A stretch of 64,000 bases of DNA from Sepiola atlantica (lineage: Eukaryota; Mollusca; Cephalopoda; Sepiida; Sepiolidae): assembly GCA_963556195.1 (NCBI GenBank), contig OY744529.1, positions 60,401,080-60,465,079 of the forward strand, written 5' to 3'. The translations under genes were made by a program, and so were the position numbers. The notes beneath the pieces were generated by a model. It had not been told where the DNA came from, did no database searches, and was given only the letters and a program-made list of their open reading frames with translations. This document shows positions 22,153-32,261 of this stretch, piece after piece. Position 1 is the stretch's first letter; each line of letters opens with the position of its first letter.

Positions 22153-22169
22153 GGCATTTAGATAACACA
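22153..22169. repeat. Target-site copy 4 (between units 3 and 4)
   Basis: Exact GGCATTTAGATAACACA between the unit 3 5' end and the unit 4 3' end. Confidence 0.95.
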
Positions 22170-22594
22170 ATATTTATTTGTAAAAAATACAAAATTTGGC
22201 ACAAGGCCTACAAGGGGGGTGGGGAAAATGTTGACCTAACTAACATTCTTAACTTAACTAGTCACAATCACCATAACAAATTTACTCCATGATATACCTA
22301 CTTAAAACCCAAAAATGACAATATATACATGTAATTGGGAGTGGGGGAACAAGAATGATATATATATATACAATGAAAAAATAAATAAAATTAAGTGTTA
22401 GTATAAGAACCTCCCACTAAAGAAATGTGGCCGATAAGAAGTTTTGCCAGTCGAAAAAAGGCGATGCAGGTCACGAAAGTTTTATTCTCACACCTCCTTC
22501 GAAAATTACGAAAGGAGACCTGCATCTCTGACAAAACAACAGATCAGTCACCTAATAGGGGTCGGGAATGGGAATTATAAAATAAAAGTCGGGA

Positions 22595-22627
<33 letters not shown>

Positions 22628-22776
22628 AGAGGACGAAAAAAAAAAGGGGGACCTATGACAACTTACATACCTCTAGCTAAGCTAAAAAAGGGGAAGAAAA
22701 ACAAAACATAACCTAATCTTGCCTAACCGGGTCAAATAAAAGGGTCAGTGTTCGGTTCGGCCACCCAATATTCTGT
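22170..22776 (-). other. LINE unit 4 3' UTR
   Basis: Same layout as the other units, with the longest A run (plus strand, about 22596-22619). Confidence 0.8.
22463..22526 (-). other. 3' UTR stem-loop, unit 4
   Basis: GATGCAGGTC at 22463-22472 pairs with GACCTGCATC at 22517-22526, with the inner helix conserved. Confidence 0.7.
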
Positions 22777-25700
22777 CTAAGGCACGTCCAAGTACCACTC
22801 AAAATTAGCTCCATTCAAACGACACAAACGCGCAACTTTCACCCACCTTTTGTTGAAATCTGCCGGAGGGAGTTTCACCTTCTCCAGCCTGACACGCATT
22901 TTCAAGCGAGACTGGAAAATGAGGACAAGCTGGGGAGCAGTGAAGGTCTCTTCCCCGTAGACTTCCTTCTGTCGTGTCGACCAAATCACTCCTCTCATGA
23001 CTGCTAGTAAGCAAAGAAACACATAATGCTCCTCCCACTTCATGATTGGTGCCCAATTGCAGCATGTCGAAAAAGACTCCAAAACGAAGAACTGTCCGTT
23101 CAACATGCGAACCGTGTAGCCTTCAACTAACTCACACAGCGGGCGAACGATGGGGCAATGAAAGAAAACATGACTGGTCGTTTCCTCCCAGTCGCCGCAT
23201 CGAACACAACTTGGTGTCTCTACTAATCCCGCTGCGTAAAGCTTTTTGCCGACCCAGAGTGCATTTCGTATTATCAGCCAGGTGAGTGATGCCTCGTAAT
23301 TATCGAAGCATTTCAACCCAGGCGCCCAAGGCCAGATCAAGCGAAGTTCTCCCTTCGTAAGACCGAGCTCCTCAGTAATATCGTCACGAACAGATCCCCT
23401 CACCATAACCCGATATAGTGCTTTACGAGACAACACTCGGGTGTCAGAGAGGCTTTCTGACACCCTTAGAAGGTACTTCAAGGACTGTCGACACTCGCGA
23501 TAAAAGGAGCACTCGCGTCGAGGTAAACGAAATGCCTCACCCCCATGCAAGTGCACACTTTTCAAAGCCGGAAAGGCTTTCTTGGTGTCTTCCTTCCAGA
23601 ATTCACCGTTTCCCTCACAAGGTGTACACATTCGGTCTAGGTAGTGTAAGCGAAGCGTATATTGACGAATCTCAACGCTTGGCATACCTAGACCGCCTTC
23701 AGACGGATGCAAGTAGCAGATCTCCCGGCGAACCATGGGCTGCTTTCCGCGCCACAAAAACGCGAAAAGAGCCTTCACTAGTTCAACTAGTGTGATCGCC
23801 GGCAGAGGGAGCACAGAAAGACGGTAGAGGATGAGAGGATAAATGTGAGAATTACACACCTCCGCTCTTCCTTTTAAAGTAAGATTTCTCAAAGACCACA
23901 GACGGGCTGCAGCCTTAACCGCTTTCAACACTTCCGACCAATTTTTCTCCAACTGGAGATCAGGACCAAACCAGACGCCGAGTATCTTGCAAGGCCCATC
24001 CGTCCAGCCAAAGGGCCCCTGAAGGGGAACACCCCTCCAGGCACCAATGCGTAAGCCAACAGACTTATCGCAGTTGATTTTGGCCCCTGTCACTTGTTCA
24101 TACCGTCTTATTTCCATGTCGACGACCTTAATCTCAGCACTGCTCGTTACAAGCACAGTGACGTCGTCGGCATAGGCGGAGTACTTAATCATGGGGCAAG
24201 CACCAGACAAAGTAATCCCACGAAGGACCGGATTCACCCTAAGCCTGCGAAGAAAAGGCTCCAACGCAAGCACATAAAGCATCGGTGAAAGCGGACATCC
24301 CTGACGAATAGATCTGGACAAATCGAAAGGCTTTGACCTTATTCCATTCACTTCAACCAACGCACCGGGGTTTGCATAAAAGAGGCGAATCCAGGAGCGG
24401 AAATGGGGACCAAATCCAGCCGAAGACAAGACAGCCTCCAAGTAACGATGATCGACCCTATCGAATGCTTTGGACTGATCTAAATTGATCAGCGCGGCCT
24501 CAGTGTCGACTTTCTCTATGATCAAGCGTATCATGTGCAAATTATCTTGAATAGTCCGGCCCTTAACAGAACAAGTCTGTTCGGGACTTATTAGACGAAA
24601 CAAGACAACCTGCAGACGATTAGCCAAGATCTTGGCCAAAATCTTTAACTCTGTATTTAACATTGTTAAGGGCCGGAAATTACCTATACCATCTCCACCA
24701 CTCTTGTCCTTGCGGAGCAATTTGATGATACCCCTGGTAAAGTACTGGGGGATAGACCCGTTCCTAAACCAGGAGTTAAACAACACAGCCAGCAGGGGGA
24801 CAAAAATGGGCGACAACCTCAAATACAGTTCGTAAGGCAGACCATCGATACCCGGAGACTTATCAAGGCCAACCTGCCTTAGGGCCTCCAGGACTTCATC
24901 CTCATTTATACACCCTTCGCACCTAGCTGCTTCGGTCGCCTCGAGACGAGAAAAGTCAGCTAAATAGGCGTCGAACTGAGCCATTGTCAGACCGGGCTCC
25001 TTGGTAAAAAGATCCTGAAAATAAGAGCGAAAACCCTCCAAAATCCCGTCGTTTGTAGTCACGAGACGCCCATCCGATAATGTGACACTGGCGATGTGTC
25101 GATCAGTAGACCGTCGACGTTCCTCCGCACGCAGTGACGCGGCCATGTTTGTCGCCTCGTGCGGCACTCTTTTTAACCTAGACCTAACTATCAATCCCTG
25201 ATCTGCCTTGTTATCCAAGGAGTTCAGTTCCGTTTTAGCTACAGTAAAGGTAACGCTATCCCCCGCCTCCGCCGCCCGACTTAAACTAGTTTCTAGTGCC
25301 ACTTTCGTTGCCCTAGATCTAAGGTTGAGTCGACGACTATAATCGGCAACGAAGGACCTAATAACGTTCTTAAGGTGGCCCCACCACTTATTCCCAATGA
25401 TAGCACCCGTCAATTCCCTCTGTAATGTTAGTAAAAGCTGTTCCCGGAAGTCCTTCAAATCGAACAACGATGTGTTGAACTTCCAGTAACCAGCCAATCT
25501 AGGCTTAGGACTATCTAAGTTTACCCGCACCCGGACAAGCCTATGATCCGAGTAAACTATATTATGAAAACTTGGACAATCTAAAAGCCCTAAATCGACT
25601 CTCCTAATTAAGAACCGATCAAGGTAACTCGAAAGTTGCCCTAAATCGGAGCCGCGACTAGCAGTCCAAGTCCATACTACTTCACGGGGTTTCTCATTTC

Positions 25701-26283
25701 GGAATTTATCGACAAGATCGAACTTATCGATAAAGTCCCGAAATGCCTTAACATCCCCGTTGCTGTTAGTTCCCCTAGGTTTTCCCAAGCGATCTAAATC
25801 GGGATCCAAGACCGCGTTCCAGTCTCCCGCTAGAATTATCCGACGCGACGTATCCATAAAGGGCTCGATCCGCCGAAAAAAAGGAACCCGCTCAGAACTG
25901 GCGTTGGGCGCATAAACCCCAATAAGCCGAAAAGCCACATCCTTTACGGTAACATCAAGAACGCACAGCCTTCCCTCAGGATCTGCATAGATTGGGTCAC
26001 ACGTCGCATTCAGTGTGCGCTTAACTAGCCAGGAAACCCCTCTTGAGCGAGTATCAAAGTACGCTGAATAGAGCTGAAAGTCTCTAGTCAGCGCACCCTG
26101 ATAATCACTGGGAATGAAGTGGGTCTCCTGCAAACAACATACATCCACGCCGAGTCGCTGAAGGTCACGTACTACTCGAAGTTTACGAGCGGTGTCCCTC
26201 AACCCTCGGCCATTTAGGCTTGCTAATCTGAGTGCCATTCTAGTGCTCTTAGAGTTGGGAACCCGAAACGAACATTGATGCAT
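22777..26283 (-). CDS. LINE ORF2: AP endonuclease-reverse transcriptase, unit 4, intact
   Basis: 1168 residues with all motifs described for unit 2: endonuclease Asn24, Glu53, GDWN 153-156, Asp246-His247; RT LDQSKAFD and YADD 704-707; C-terminal CX2CX8HX4C 1026-1043. It shares LSSYLDRF and the undeleted GCGCA with unit 2, but MAKIFN-region variants (read on the opposite strand at 24632) with unit 3. The start at 26283 overlaps the ORF1 stop (26249) by 35 nt in a different frame. Translation would therefore need reinitiation or leaky scanning. Met16 at 26238 is an alternative start that lies after the ORF1 stop. Confidence 0.95.
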   Translation of the reverse strand: MHQCSFRVPNSKSTRMALRLASLNGRGLRDTARKLRVVRDLQRLGVDVCCLQETHFIPSDYQGALTRDFQLYSAYFDTRSRGVSWLVKRTLNATCDPIYADPEGRLCVLDVTVKDVAFRLIGVYAPNASSERVPFFRRIEPFMDTSRRIILAGDWNAVLDPDLDRLGKPRGTNSNGDVKAFRDFIDKFDLVDKFRNEKPREVVWTWTASRGSDLGQLSSYLDRFLIRRVDLGLLDCPSFHNIVYSDHRLVRVRVNLDSPKPRLAGYWKFNTSLFDLKDFREQLLLTLQRELTGAIIGNKWWGHLKNVIRSFVADYSRRLNLRSRATKVALETSLSRAAEAGDSVTFTVAKTELNSLDNKADQGLIVRSRLKRVPHEATNMAASLRAEERRRSTDRHIASVTLSDGRLVTTNDGILEGFRSYFQDLFTKEPGLTMAQFDAYLADFSRLEATEAARCEGCINEDEVLEALRQVGLDKSPGIDGLPYELYLRLSPIFVPLLAVLFNSWFRNGSIPQYFTRGIIKLLRKDKSGGDGIGNFRPLTMLNTELKILAKILANRLQVVLFRLISPEQTCSVKGRTIQDNLHMIRLIIEKVDTEAALINLDQSKAFDRVDHRYLEAVLSSAGFGPHFRSWIRLFYANPGALVEVNGIRSKPFDLSRSIRQGCPLSPMLYVLALEPFLRRLRVNPVLRGITLSGACPMIKYSAYADDVTVLVTSSAEIKVVDMEIRRYEQVTGAKINCDKSVGLRIGAWRGVPLQGPFGWTDGPCKILGVWFGPDLQLEKNWSEVLKAVKAAARLWSLRNLTLKGRAEVCNSHIYPLILYRLSVLPLPAITLVELVKALFAFLWRGKQPMVRREICYLHPSEGGLGMPSVEIRQYTLRLHYLDRMCTPCEGNGEFWKEDTKKAFPALKSVHLHGGEAFRLPRRECSFYRECRQSLKYLLRVSESLSDTRVLSRKALYRVMVRGSVRDDITEELGLTKGELRLIWPWAPGLKCFDNYEASLTWLIIRNALWVGKKLYAAGLVETPSCVRCGDWEETTSHVFFHCPIVRPLCELVEGYTVRMLNGQFFVLESFSTCCNWAPIMKWEEHYVFLCLLAVMRGVIWSTRQKEVYGEETFTAPQLVLIFQSRLKMRVRLEKVKLPPADFNKRWVKVARLCRLNGANFEWYLDVP

Positions 26284-28105
26284 TTAAGACACCGACAGAT
26301 GAACCCAGAGAACCTTGTCCCAATTCATTTGAGACGAGACCGTCCGGGGCCACACCGCCAATGTCTAAGGGGAAAGTTAGTTTTAATGCCCTGTAGAGTG
26401 TAGGATGGATACGTATAGGGACCCTCCCAACACAAGATTTTTGCAGTAATACTACTTCTTCATCGTTAAAGAAAGCGAGAGGAGGCGATATATTAAAGGC
26501 GTTATTCGCTTCCTCCATCATATTCCAAACCCCTTTAGCTTTGTCTCTTGATCTAACCACAGATAAAAGTCTTTGTGCATCCAAGAAATTTTCCGGGTTG
26601 GTAATGTCTTTTTTGTGTACCATCTTTAGTGTAGCTAGGTTTCGGTAGTTCTTCTTATGATGGTTTATCATAAGATTTTCAGTTTCAGGAGTTACTTTAC
26701 AGACATCCTTGCCTGTGTAGAAAGGGGTCTTCTTTTTCCGGGCCTCTAGCGAGGGACTTCGATGGCGTTTCTGGGATGTGGAGGGGGCGGTGGGTGAGGC
26801 AGGAGGCGGCATATCGGTCTTCATTGGAGAGGGGGGCGGTGTACTTTTAGGGGTGTTGCACGGGGAACAGAAAGGAGATGGATTGGGGGTAACGGGCTTA
26901 TCTTTTGATAAGGGGGTCAAATTAGATTCCCTTACTGGTGGGGATGACTTTAATGGTGGGGGTGCACCTTTGGCTGGAGAGCGACGTTCTTTGGCCGGGG
27001 AAGTAGTTTTATTTGACTTGACCATTTTTTTTTCCTCGTTTTTTTTTTCTTTTTTTTTCTCAGTATTACGTTCTTCGTCGAGAGTCTTTTTCAGATCTAA
27101 TATTTCTTTATATTTCTCTCCACCTGGATCATTTCTGGTTTCTATTTCCAGTTGTTCCTCTTCGGTCATCACTTGAGCGTATGACTTCGGTGATTTTTTT
27201 CCCGTCACAATATTCCAAACGACTTTCTTTTTGGGAGATTCATTTTCGGTGTTGCATAAGTCCTCGAATTCCTCCGGGGTTACAGTTTCAGTTGTTGGCT
27301 TTGAGGAGGGAGTCTTCTTCTCCGCTGCAACTTTCGGTGTCAAGTGTTCTAGCACTCTGTTCTTGGGGTTAGGCTGGGCCGGTTTAATCCTTGTGGGACA
27401 AGTAAATGTTAAGTGCCCAACCTCATTGCATATCCAACAAGCTGGACGTCTTCCAGCCACCACCACAGGCAATTTTTCTCCATTTGCTTCAATGTAGTAC
27501 GGTACTTTCTTGAAAGCCGACTCGTTAAGCCACACGTCAAACGACCACGTTCCATTGAACTTATCAACCGTAATGGCGGTTATATCTCCAAACTTCAGCA
27601 GGAAGGCGCCCAAATACTCGCCAGGGACAACAGCCGGTACTTCGAAAACGGAGATGGTCGTTCTCCTTCGACCCATGTATTCCATTCGCAGAATGTAGTC
27701 TTTAGTGATTATTTCTTTCTTCGAGAGTTCGATGCACACATCCTCGGTCTTAAAGAGACTATTCCATGTGTTATAGCCCTTGCACTTCACGATTCGTTCC
27801 GCACGTACTCCGGTCGTTGCAATTAATTTTGCGACAGTTTCTTTTGAGGACCTAATCAGTTTTTTGGACTTTCTGTCCACTACGAACATTAATATCGTTT
27901 TTTTCTGGAATTCCTCCAACCTTGGTAACTGTATAATTACTCCAGTTTCAGTCACGAAATCCGTGCAGTCTTTTGCCTTGGCGACAAAATCGTCTACGTC
28001 TATTTGAAGGGCGGGTGCCTTACTCCAGTCCGTTTTATCAGTAGGCTGAGATGACTTCTCAACCACTTCAGAGGTCTCCGAAGGCGCACAGCTGGCAGAC
28101 GCCAT
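26249..28105 (-). CDS. LINE ORF1: CCHC nucleic-acid-binding protein, unit 4, intact
   Basis: 618 residues from the ATG at 28105. Architecture as in unit 3: globular N-terminal half, zinc knuckle 223-236, Lys/Glu-rich and Pro-rich basic segments, C-terminal domain ending in VSGSQL. It shares AQVMTEEE and SNKTTS with unit 1. A private Asp-to-Glu change lies in the KPTTETV-flanking linker (GFEEGV read on the opposite strand). The upstream in-frame hydrophobic codons to 28198 were rejected as a start because the internal ATG has a strong GCCATGG context conserved in all units. Confidence 0.93.
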   Translation of the reverse strand: MASASCAPSETSEVVEKSSQPTDKTDWSKAPALQIDVDDFVAKAKDCTDFVTETGVIIQLPRLEEFQKKTILMFVVDRKSKKLIRSSKETVAKLIATTGVRAERIVKCKGYNTWNSLFKTEDVCIELSKKEIITKDYILRMEYMGRRRTTISVFEVPAVVPGEYLGAFLLKFGDITAITVDKFNGTWSFDVWLNESAFKKVPYYIEANGEKLPVVVAGRRPACWICNEVGHLTFTCPTRIKPAQPNPKNRVLEHLTPKVAAEKKTPSSKPTTETVTPEEFEDLCNTENESPKKKVVWNIVTGKKSPKSYAQVMTEEEQLEIETRNDPGGEKYKEILDLKKTLDEERNTEKKKEKKNEEKKMVKSNKTTSPAKERRSPAKGAPPPLKSSPPVRESNLTPLSKDKPVTPNPSPFCSPCNTPKSTPPPSPMKTDMPPPASPTAPSTSQKRHRSPSLEARKKKTPFYTGKDVCKVTPETENLMINHHKKNYRNLATLKMVHKKDITNPENFLDAQRLLSVVRSRDKAKGVWNMMEEANNAFNISPPLAFFNDEEVVLLQKSCVGRVPIRIHPTLYRALKLTFPLDIGGVAPDGLVSNELGQGSLGSSVGVLNASMFVSGSQL

Positions 28106-28290
28106 GGCCGGAGAACGGTAAAAAAAAATTAACAAACTCCAAATAAATAAAAATATAAGGAGTAACAAAAAGCAAGCAACAAATTTAACAATTAACAATA
28201 GTAATAAGAAATAACAATAATAACTATGATAACGGACTTACTGGCAGAGAAAAATAACAGAGAGCTTTGTTGCTTACCACGTCAAAAAAC
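28106..28290 (-). promoter_or_regulatory. LINE unit 4 5' UTR
   Basis: About 185 bp ending in the GCCATGG start. As the 5'-most unit, its transcript would start next to native LTR sequence. Promoter activity is assumed from LINE biology and not seen as a motif. Confidence 0.6.
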
Positions 28291-28307
28291 GGCATTTAGA
28301 TAACACA
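28291..28307. repeat. Target-site copy 5
   Basis: GGCATTTAGATAACACA followed by native LTR sequence CTCTAAGG. It pairs with 3753-3769 as the outer target duplication. Confidence 0.95.
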
Positions 28308-28791
<484 letters not shown>

Positions 28792-29140
28792 TACTCTGCT
28801 AGCCATGTAAGTTCCTGAGAAATTTTACTAGCTTAATTCAACTAATATTACATTACCTGATTCGCAAAACCTGGATAAATGATTTAACCTCGATTTGAAG
28901 ACGCAGGTAATTTTAATATATGAAAGTTCAACAGTAAGTATGTTCATAAACTATTTTGAATTTAGTCCGGTGACCTTTACCGATAGTACTTTTTGCTTCA
29001 TTCCTCAATATGAAAGCACACATTACGGACTTTATGACCTGAGGCTTATTAAAGCTACGACTGAAACATGTACTGAATCTGTATCCATGCTATGTTTGTA
29101 TGAATGAAACTTTATTATAGGTATATATTATATTTATATT

Positions 29141-29143
<3 letters not shown>
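28792..29143. other. Unassigned spacer
   Basis: AT-rich unique-looking DNA. A 70-codon plus-strand frame (28895-29107) has no recognisable domain. Nothing else is seen. Confidence 0.4.
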
Positions 29144-29232
<89 letters not shown>

Positions 29233-29251
29233 ATGTATGTGTGTGTGTGTC
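29144..29251. repeat. (AT)n then (TG)n microsatellite
   Basis: Pure AT dinucleotides followed by a short TGTG/TATG run. Confidence 0.95.
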
Positions 29252-29590
29252 TAGAGATTATATGCAAATCATAAAACATCATGTATTTCAAAATTAATTT
29301 TATTTACTTTTCATATCTATTCCATATAAGATGTTTAACTTACAGGCAAAGTGATAGAGTATTGCTATTGTTGTAATTGGAAAAATGTTGTGATTGATAA
29401 AATAAACACATTTTACTGTCAAGATTTTATTTGCAAGTACAGCTTTAGTACAATAATTTTTACTTATTAGTTGATGTTGATAGAATGTATAAATATGAAA
29501 GAATATAAATTGCAAACTTCACTGCTATACAACAAGAATGTAACAAACGTGAGATTGAACAAAAAAATCAAAAGGCAAATTAAGAGAAGT
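29252..29590. other. Unassigned AT-rich spacer
   Basis: No recognisable gene or repeat. It leads into the Tc1-type remnant. Confidence 0.4.
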
Positions 29591-29599
29591 GCAAACGAA

Positions 29600-30164
29600 A
29601 GTGTTGCATCATTTATTGCACTGATGATACTTTTTTTAACAGTCTGTTGTCGACAGCTGCTGTTAGATTTGTTACCGTAGTAACTGATAAGTTACTTGCA
29701 GCAATATTTACTGTTTGCCAGAGTTCATGCTTGCTGTTAAACTGTTTACCATTGGAATAAATATCTCTGTGAATGGGTACTTCACAGGTTCTCAATTGGA
29801 TTTAACTCACAGCTATTGGGTGTCCGATTCGTGTACGAATCCCCTTACAAATCCCTTTTCTTGCAACCATGGTTTGGTGAACTTTGAAGCGTGACTTGGC
29901 GCGTTGTCTTGTATAGCTAAAGGTTAGTTATCCAGCCATTCAAAGAGATTTTGCCCGAGGAAATCACAGTAACTTTCAAAATTCATTTTAAAACCGTCCT
30001 CGACTTTAAAAGGGCCCACAAGCTCACTGCCAATAATACCAGCCAATATCATAATCTCACCGCCACCTTGTTGCTGTTTAACAAATTGTCTTGAATCACG
30101 TTGCTTACAGACCCAAGCACGCGCCTATCCATCAGACCCCACGATATTATTGTACCATCTTTGG
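29600..30164 (-). pseudogene. Tc1/mariner-type transposase, decayed C-terminal half
   Basis: Minus-strand reading in shifting frames shows the order of a Tc1-type transposase. A RQFVKQQQGGGEIMI block, then AGIIGSELVGPFKVEDG, lies near 30085-30010. DNAPSHASKFTKPWLQEKGF follows near 29905-29850, then LNPIENL followed by TGA where a Trp is usual (near 29805-29785), then NGKQFNSKHELW and VDNRLLKKV near 29750-29620. The second Asp and the Glu are about 35 residues apart, as in DD34E enzymes. Several stops and frameshifts make it inactive. The upstream part is replaced by a U2-like segment, and no terminal inverted repeats were found. Confidence 0.8.
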
Positions 30165-30212
30165 ACAGATAAGATACTACACTTTGATCTTAGCCCGAAG
30201 GCCAAGTAAGCA
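30165..30212 (-). pseudogene. U2 snRNA 5'-end-like fragment, copy 1
   Basis: On the minus strand it reads like the first ~48 nt of U2, including GGCCTTCGGGCTAAGATCAA and the branch-point-pairing block GTGTAGTATCT. It stops abruptly and continues into transposase sequence, so it is a 3'-truncated pseudogene or part of a chimeric repeat. Confidence 0.75.
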
Positions 30213-31160
30213 TTTCACGCTCAACACACAAGCGACATCAGATGAAATGTAAAAACATATTTCTTTTGCCATTGCATCTTCGGCAATTGAGCGATCCCAT
30301 ATTAAAAAAGAGGTAGAAGCATGAAATTGCCTTGGCGTATTATTATTATATAGATAGGTTTATTATACGTCGTTGTTGTTCATTAATTCATCCATGCAGT
30401 CGAATAACCACAAAGAATGACATCCAAGATGTCAAATTAGACCCTGGTCAACGCATGGAGACTCCAGATAAGCCACACACACAGATGGCGTATGCAACAT
30501 TCTGCATTGTCAGCGTTTCCAAACCAAACCACTTAGATTTAGAATGTCACCCGAATCGCGTTACTCCGTGATAAACTATGAAGTAAGCAGCAACGTTTTC
30601 AATTAGGAAATCACCTCAACCTCGTGACCCCTCTTGTCCCTAAAGCCCGCAGGTGCAACCAAAGTGAACCCCAAATACACTTCTGACGGAACGTTTGGAT
30701 ACACTTCATTATTTAAACACTTACACTCTGACACGGAGATTAATACGCTGACATCATTGCTATGCCACGGCAGCTGACGGTGAGCGGATCAAACAAACGA
30801 GTACATTGATTGACACTTTAGCAAATTTCTCTCTCATATCTACGTACTATTACTTTATTCCCATTCACGCAAGAGAGTGATGTTTTGAGAAGTAATCCTA
30901 TACGCTATTTGCTTGTGACGTAATTCGCATTATCCATACAAATGGCCAACTCTGATGACCAGACTTGATAAAGTAAATGTTTGAACATCTCTGTGTAACA
31001 TTAAGCAAACCGCGTTCACAAATAATTACTCCGGTAGTAAGATTAAGACTTAAACACTAAAGTATAAGTGTGTTCGTATGTATGCGTGTGCGCGTGATAA
31101 GTTGTCGGTATTTAAGAAGCCATTAGCTTATACCTTCGTTTCTGTATTTTTATCGTTTGG

Positions 31161-31161
<1 letters not shown>
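30213..31161. other. Unassigned spacer
   Basis: No gene recognised. A 79-codon plus-strand frame at 30332-30571 shows no known domain. The region could include the lost 5' part of the Tc1-type element, but no helix-turn-helix or terminal repeat could be identified. Confidence 0.35.
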
Positions 31162-31238
<77 letters not shown>

Positions 31239-31269
31239 TTATATATTTATATATATTTATATATATATA

Positions 31270-31309
<40 letters not shown>

Positions 31310-31427
31310 TATATATATATATTTATATATATTTATATATATATATATATATATATATAAATATATATATATATATTTATATATATATATATATATATAT
31401 ATAAATATATATATATATATTTATATA

Positions 31428-31497
<70 letters not shown>
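31162..31497. repeat. (AT)n with interspersed TTTATATA units
   Basis: Long AT tract with regular ATTTAT and AAATAT interruptions, near-palindromic overall. Tyr/Ile frames on both strands are artefacts. Confidence 0.95.
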
Positions 31498-31502
<5 letters not shown>

Positions 31503-31760
31503 GGAAGTTTCTCAACCATTAAAACTATATAAAAAAGAAAAATATATTAAAAAAAAAACTTATAGTCTCAAGTCTTCCAGTGGAAAATCACTCATGTAAG
31601 TCAATTTATTTTTTACAGTTATTATATTAGTTAGTTTCTAACACTATTTTAAGGGATCAGTTGTTTACCATGAAAAACTGTTTCGGGAATTTAAAAACAA
31701 GACAGTATTTAATTTCATGGCTTCCCAGCAGAGTTGATCAGACCCCACCTCCCTTAAAAG
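31498..31760. other. Unassigned spacer
   Basis: AT-rich DNA with no recognised feature. Confidence 0.35.
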
Positions 31761-31960
31761 ACATTATATATATATATGAATAAAATGTTCCGACGAAAGG
31801 GAAAATAAAAAAATGAAAAAACAAAATATTATTTATGTATTATGTTTCGTTTTCGTCTTCATTGTAAGACTTCCTTAGGATGATTTGTCTGAAGAAAAAA
31901 TCATACAAGTATAAATTTGTTTAGAAGTTTTTTTCTAGCCCTCAAAAAGATTGAAGACGT
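31761..31960 (-). mobile_element. Penelope-like 3'-end remnant
   Basis: Starts at a short (AT)n. On the plus strand it has TTATGTATT, TTTCG, TGTAAGACTTCCTTAGGATGA in the same order as the left arm of the element at 48118. It is a diverged, inverted 3' end of the same kind, judged only from motif order. Confidence 0.4.
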
Positions 31961-32220
31961 AAAAAACTTATCCATGTCGCCATGTGCGTTTACGTGTATG
32001 TATATATTACGGTGCCTTTGTTTTATTAGTGAATGTGTACGAGAGTGTTCTGTTAACAATGTATATATGCTGGTGCTGTTTAGTAGTCCATGAAAGTCTC
32101 TCATTGTGTGTGATGCTTACCGAAGTGGTTTCCCCTACCCAATCATTATCACTTAGCACTTCATCCGTTTCGCGACAGGTTCACATGGCCCCACTTCTAC
32201 CTGGTCATGGCTGATGAGAG
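31961..32220. other. Unassigned spacer
   Basis: Open frames of 67 and 76 codons on opposite strands have no recognisable domain. Confidence 0.35.
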
Positions 32221-32261
32221 CAATCCACTCCTTAAATATTCCTGACGGCGACAAGACAAAC

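Larger units (their letters stand above)
3770..28290 (-). mobile_element. Head-to-tail array of four Tx1/L1-type LINEs at one LTR site
   Basis: Four full-length, nearly identical 6.1-kb LINEs in the same orientation, separated by single copies of the 17-bp target. Unit bodies are 3770-9888, 9906-16021, 16039-22152 and 22170-28290. All begin GTTTTTTGACG and end AAATAAATAT on the minus strand, with no long poly(A) tail. Five target copies flank four units. That is what serial target-primed insertion into the same site produces, although unequal exchange between copies could also change the copy number. Confidence 0.95.
22170..28290 (-). mobile_element. LINE unit 4 (both ORFs intact, potentially autonomous)
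   Basis: Full-length 6121-bp LINE with complete ORF1 and ORF2, 5' UTR, 3' UTR stem-loop and both flanking target copies. It is the only unit with no visible lesion, and the 5'-most of the array, adjoining the native LTR sequence CTCTAAGG. Confidence 0.95.

Noticed and set aside
3770..28290. Reading the array as a satellite or rolling-circle product
   Set aside because: Every unit has complete LINE ends and a precise target copy that matches the host LTR, which target-primed insertion explains more simply. Later unequal exchange remains possible.
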